This document shows positions 60,772 to 64,000 of a stretch of DNA of 64,000 bases, one piece after another. Source of the DNA: Paracoccaceae bacterium (GTDB lineage: Bacteria; Pseudomonadota; Alphaproteobacteria; Rhodobacterales; Rhodobacteraceae). The stretch lies in the NCBI GenBank assembly GCA_018222585.1, contig JAAFAB010000003.1:561781-625780 (forward strand), written 5' to 3'. The first letter of the stretch is position 1. Each line of letters starts with the position of its first letter. A program made the translations under genes and the position numbers. The notes under the pieces were generated by a model, which had not been told where the DNA came from, did not search any database, and was given only the letters and a program-made list of their open reading frames with translations.

Positions 60772-62052
60772 ATGTCCTTTGACGCCCTCTCAAACCGCCC
60801 GCAGCGGATCGCCGTCATCGGCGGCGGCATCTCGGGCATGGCCGCGGCCTGGCGCCTGTCGCCGCAACACCGCGTGACCCTGATCGAGGCCGCGCCGCGC
60901 CTTGGCGGCCACGCCCGCACCGTGGTGGCCGGGAAGAACGGCGATCAGCCGGTCGACACCGGCTTCATTGTCTTCAACTACGCCAACTACCCGCACCTGA
61001 CGGCGATGTTCCGCGATCTGGACGTGCCGGTCGAACGCTCCGACATGTCCTTCGGCGCCACTATCGACGGCGGGCGGGTGGAATACGGGCTGCAGACCCT
61101 TTCGGCCCTGATCGGCCAGCGCCGCAACCTGCTGCGCCCCGGCTTCGGCGCCATGGTCCGCGACATCCTGCGGTTCAACGCCGGGGCCGAGGCAGCCTCG
61201 GAGGATCCCGAGATGTCCATGGGCGAGCTGATGGAGCGGATGCGCCTCGGCCGCTGGTTCCGCGAGTACTATCTGAAGCCGATCTGTGGTGCGATCTGGT
61301 CGACGCCCCCGGGCGGGATCGAGTCCTTCCCGGCCCGCGCCCTGGTCCGCTTCTTCCGCAACCATGCGCTGCTGTCGACGACCGGCCAGCACCAGTGGTG
61401 GACGGTCTCGGGCGGCTCGGTGGAATATGTCCGCCGGCTGGAGGCGTCAATGCGGGCGCGCGGGGTCGAGATCCGCACCGGCAGCCCGGTGCGCGCCGTG
61501 CTGCGCGATGGCCCGACGCCGCGCGTCGTCATGGCAGGGGGCGAGGCCGAGGTCTTCGACCAGGTGATCTTCGCCTGCCACTCGGACGAGGCGCTTGCCC
61601 TGCTGGCCGGCCCGACCGAAGATGAACAGGCGGCGCTGTCGGCCGTCCGCTACCAGGACAACCACATGGTGCTGCACCGCGATATCGGCCAGATGCCGCG
61701 CCGCCGGGCCTGCTGGTCGTCCTGGGTCTACAAGGCGGAAACGGGGCAGGAGCAACAGGCGATCGGTGTGACCTACTGGATGAACAAGCTGCAGAACATC
61801 CCCGAGGACGACCCGCTGTTCGTCTCGCTCAACCCGGTGGTGCCGGTGCGCGAGGACTGCATCTACGATCAGAAGACCTTCCGTCACCCGGTCTTCGACG
61901 GTCCGGCGCTGGCGGCACAGCAGCAGATCGCCGCGATGCAGGGGCGGAACGCCACCTGGTTCGCCGGGGCCTGGCTGCGCCACGGCTTCCACGAGGACGG
62001 TTTTGCCAGCGCAGTACGGGTGACCCGCGCGCTGGACCCGCTGCCGGCATGA
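60772..62052 (+). CDS. FAD-dependent amine-oxidase-like oxidoreductase, NAD(P)-binding Rossmann
   Basis: 426 residues. The dinucleotide motif is IAVIGGGISGMAAAWRLSPQ, followed by RVTLIEAAPRLGGHARTVVA and DTGFIVFNYANYPHLTAMFR, typical of the FAD_amine-oxidase/protoporphyrinogen-oxidase-like flavoproteins found beside CFA-synthase genes. It is likely to act on an unsaturated fatty acyl chain or a related hydrophobic substrate. ATG at 60772 with CAGGAG upstream. The stop overlaps the DUF1365 start by 4 bp. In Rhodobacter, a flavoprotein and a methyltransferase of this kind (UfaD/UfaM) make furan fatty acids; whether this gene belongs to that type is untested. Confidence 0.85.
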   Translation: MSFDALSNRPQRIAVIGGGISGMAAAWRLSPQHRVTLIEAAPRLGGHARTVVAGKNGDQPVDTGFIVFNYANYPHLTAMFRDLDVPVERSDMSFGATIDGGRVEYGLQTLSALIGQRRNLLRPGFGAMVRDILRFNAGAEAASEDPEMSMGELMERMRLGRWFREYYLKPICGAIWSTPPGGIESFPARALVRFFRNHALLSTTGQHQWWTVSGGSVEYVRRLEASMRARGVEIRTGSPVRAVLRDGPTPRVVMAGGEAEVFDQVIFACHSDEALALLAGPTEDEQAALSAVRYQDNHMVLHRDIGQMPRRRACWSSWVYKAETGQEQQAIGVTYWMNKLQNIPEDDPLFVSLNPVVPVREDCIYDQKTFRHPVFDGPALAAQQQIAAMQGRNATWFAGAWLRHGFHEDGFASAVRVTRALDPLPA

Positions 62053-62819
62053 GCGCCCCCGCACCCTTCCGCCCTGAACACCTGCGCGGCACCACGGTGC
62101 ACGCCCGCAACGGCAGGGTGCGCCACAGCTTCGGCTACGGTGTCGACTACGTGCTGCTGGATCCCGAAAGTCCGGCCCGCCCGGCGCTGCTGTCGCGTGG
62201 CCGCTTCGGCCTGGCGACGGTGCCGGACCGCGATCACGGCGGCCCCGTCGGCAATGGCGAAGGCGCGGCCTGGGCCCGGCGTGCGCTGGCGGCGCAGGGT
62301 CTGGCGCCCGCACGGCTGACCCGGTTGCTGCTGCTGACCCAGCCCGGTTTCCTCGGCGCGCGCTTCAACCCGGTCTCGTTCTGGCTGGCCTACGAGGGCG
62401 CGGCGCTGGTCGCCGTCATCGCCGAGGTGAACAACACCTTCGGCGACCGCCACTCGTACCTCTGTGCGCACGAGGGCTTTGCCCCGATCCGCCCCGAGGA
62501 CCGGATGGAGGCGACCAAGGTCTTCCACGTTTCCCCCTTCCGCGACATCGCCGGAGCCTATAGCTTCAATTTCAACATGGGGGAGGAGAGGATCGCCATC
62601 CGCATCCTGCACAGGCAGGAGAGTGGCGAGAGTCTCAATGCGACGCTGACTGGCCCGCGCCGGCCTCTGACCAACGCCCGCCTGTTGGGCGCCGTGATCC
62701 GGCGGCCCTTCGGCGGCGCGCGGGTGCTGGCGCTGATCTACTGGCAGGCCCTGCGCCTGCGGCTGAAAGGCGCCCGCTACAGGCTGCGTCCGGCCCCGCC
62801 GACAGAGGAGATTTCCTGA
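62049..62819 (+). CDS. DUF1365 domain-containing protein
   Basis: 256 residues. DUF1365 signatures: RNGRVRHSFGYGVDYVLLDP at the N-terminus, LLLLTQPGFLGARFNPVSFW, EVNNTFGDRHSYL and KVFHVSPFRDIAGAYSFNFN. The family always occurs next to a CFA-synthase-type methyltransferase and an FAD oxidoreductase, as here, and is presumed to act in the same lipid modification, but no activity is known. The start overlaps the previous gene by 4 bp, and the CFA gene begins directly after the stop. Confidence 0.9.
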   Translation: MSAPAPFRPEHLRGTTVHARNGRVRHSFGYGVDYVLLDPESPARPALLSRGRFGLATVPDRDHGGPVGNGEGAAWARRALAAQGLAPARLTRLLLLTQPGFLGARFNPVSFWLAYEGAALVAVIAEVNNTFGDRHSYLCAHEGFAPIRPEDRMEATKVFHVSPFRDIAGAYSFNFNMGEERIAIRILHRQESGESLNATLTGPRRPLTNARLLGAVIRRPFGGARVLALIYWQALRLRLKGARYRLRPAPPTEEIS

Positions 62820-63983
62820 ATGCCCCTGCTGACCGACCGCGTGAAACGCGACTTCCTCGAAAGCTGCGAGGCCATTTCCGAGGGCCAGCTGACCGTGATC
62901 ACCCCCGAGGGCGAGCGGCACCATTTCGGCACCTCCGGTATCGCTGCCGAGTTCCGCATTCATGACTGGTCCGCCGTGACCTCGGCCCTGGCCCGTGGCG
63001 ACGTGGGGCTGGGCGAAGCCTATGTCGCCGGTCTCTGGGATACCGACAGCATCGAGCTGTTGACCCGCGTGGCGCTGCTGAACCTCGACCAGTTCGGCCG
63101 CTACGCCTATGCCGGGCCGCTCCAGGCGCTGAAGTTCCGCACCGTCGACCGCATCCTGCGCGCCAATTCGCGCCGCGGCGCCTCGAAGAACATCCAGGCG
63201 CATTACGATGTCGGCAACGAGTTCTTCCAGCTCTGGCTCGACCCGTCGATGACCTATTCCTCGGCGCTCTATGCCCCCGGCGATGACGACCTCGAACGCG
63301 CCCAGTACCGCAAGTACGACCGTATCCTCGACCGGGTCGAGGGCGAGCGGCTGCTGGAAATCGGCTGTGGCTGGGGCGGTTTCGCCGAACGCGCGGCGGA
63401 TCAGGGCCGCCATGTGACCGGGCTGACGATCTCTCCCAGCCAGAAGGGCTATGCGGATGCGCGCCTTGACGGGCGGGCCGAGATCCAGCTGCGCGACTAC
63501 CGCGACAGCGCCGGGCGTTTCGACGGCATCGTCTCGATCGAGATGATCGAGGCCGTCGGCGAACGCTACTGGCCGCAATTCTTCGACACGCTGAAGGCCC
63601 GGCTGGCCGAGGGCGGGCGCGCCGTGGTGCAGGCGATCACCGTCTCGGACAGCTATTTCCCGACCTACCGCAAGGGCTCGGACTTCATCCGCCAGCATGC
63701 CTTCCCGGGCGGGATGCTGCTGTCGGAGGGCCAGATCCGCGACGTGGCGGCGCGGGCCGGGCTGAAGCTGCAGAACAGTTTCGCCTTCGGCCCCGATTAT
63801 GCCCGCACCTGCCGCACCTGGCTGGCCCGGATGGAAGAGGAAAGCGCCCGCATCGCCCGGCTGGGCTACGGCGAGGATTTCCTGCGCAGCTGGCGCTACT
63901 ACCTCGGCATCTGCGCTGCCGCCTTCGAGGTCGGCCAGACCCAGGTGCTGCAGGTCGAACTGGCCCACGCCCGGGCGGGATGA
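62820..63983 (+). CDS. Cyclopropane-fatty-acid-phospholipid synthase family SAM methyltransferase
   Basis: 387 residues, a CFA/mycolic-acid-synthase-type protein. The SAM motif is LEIGCGWGGFAERAA (179-193). Other family blocks: KNIQAHYDVGNEFFQLWLDP (123-142), PSMTYSSALYAPG, GIVSIEMIEAVGERYWPQFF and the late SDSYFPTYRKGSDFIRQHAF. It transfers a methyl/methylene group from SAM to acyl chains of phospholipids at the membrane surface. In the RpoE-linked setting it may be a cyclopropane synthase or a UfaM-like enzyme of furan fatty acid formation; the sequence does not decide. ATG at 62820 directly after the DUF1365 stop. 17 bases remain to the window end. Confidence 0.92.
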   Translation: MPLLTDRVKRDFLESCEAISEGQLTVITPEGERHHFGTSGIAAEFRIHDWSAVTSALARGDVGLGEAYVAGLWDTDSIELLTRVALLNLDQFGRYAYAGPLQALKFRTVDRILRANSRRGASKNIQAHYDVGNEFFQLWLDPSMTYSSALYAPGDDDLERAQYRKYDRILDRVEGERLLEIGCGWGGFAERAADQGRHVTGLTISPSQKGYADARLDGRAEIQLRDYRDSAGRFDGIVSIEMIEAVGERYWPQFFDTLKARLAEGGRAVVQAITVSDSYFPTYRKGSDFIRQHAFPGGMLLSEGQIRDVAARAGLKLQNSFAFGPDYARTCRTWLARMEEESARIARLGYGEDFLRSWRYYLGICAAAFEVGQTQVLQVELAHARAG

Positions 63984-64000
63984 CCCGCTCTGGCGGCGGT

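Noticed and set aside
1-64000. CRISPR arrays, tRNA or rRNA genes, prophage or intact insertion sequences
   Set aside because: No regularly spaced repeats, cloverleaf-like genes, rRNA sequence, integrase, phage structural genes or transposase motifs were found on either strand.

Overview
The window is chromosomal DNA of an alphaproteobacterium, very probably a member of the Rhodobacterales (Rhodobacteraceae/Roseobacter group). It is G+C-rich and densely coded. The gene content points the same way: a ChrR-RpoE pair beside a cyclopropane-fatty-acid-synthase-type gene, a DUF3035 lipoprotein after lspA, an SDHAF4-type DUF1674 protein, glcDEF, and many DUF families typical of the order. I see no rRNA, tRNA, CRISPR array, prophage or intact transposase.

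Layout. 1-10.8 kb holds the translation/RNA-maturation neighbourhood: pnp (cut by the window edge), rpsO, truB, rsmB, dapB and rbfA. The usual truB-rpsO-pnp order is kept, but a methyltransferase, a toxin-antitoxin pair (mqsRA), an RTX-repeat protein and a DUF1643 gene lie among them. 10.8-19.3 kb holds a phosphodiester-glycosidase-like secreted protein, a heparinase II/III family protein, purH, lspA, a DUF3035 lipoprotein and a pair of M16 peptidase-fold proteins. 19.6-23.7 kb holds a MerR regulator divergent from a cation-diffusion-facilitator exporter, a VOC/WYL-regulator pair, hyi and a DUF1285 gene. 23.7-30.5 kb is a tightly coupled MoxR-DUF58-BatA/DUF4159-membrane-protein operon. 31.3-35.3 kb is the glycolate oxidase operon glcDEF. 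35.3-39 kb holds a trypsin-like protease, an Hsp20 protein, a VOC-like protein and a MalY/PatB-type C-S lyase. 39.1-43.1 kb is a Pqi (paraquat-inducible) envelope lipid-transport operon in which PqiA is split into two genes. 43.2-54.5 kb holds a lytic transglycosylase, rnr, a GNAT gene, dapE, a Hint-domain protein, a DUF2235 protein, a GlsB-type membrane protein, dapD, and a LOG-family gene coupled to an MFS gene. 55.6-58.8 kb is an arsenic operon: an arsR-arsC fusion, a dedicated GAPDH, and arsJ. 58.9-64 kb is rpoE-chrR divergent from a flavoprotein-DUF1365-CFA-synthase operon.

The most unusual signal is not a gene. A family of intergenic palindromic elements recurs through the window. Each is modular: a hairpin GGGGGC-TCT-GCCCCC, a second hairpin of variable sequence, and a core CCCCGGAGTATTTTCAGCC. 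They often occur as head-to-head pairs. Two subfamilies differ in the spacer between the inverted cores. The type I spacers at 6.9 kb and 19.5 kb are homologous to each other, and so are the type II spacers at 11.7 kb and 37.65 kb. One partial copy covers the Shine-Dalgarno and start codon of glcE. Another lies outside the mqsRA cassette, which is itself bracketed by 25-bp inverted repeats with one mismatch.

Regulatory sites that can be read directly include a MerR-type 19-bp-spacer promoter before the cation exporter, a 26-bp perfect palindrome over the start of arsRC, a sigma-32-like promoter before hsp20, an ECF-like promoter before rpoE, and several terminators.
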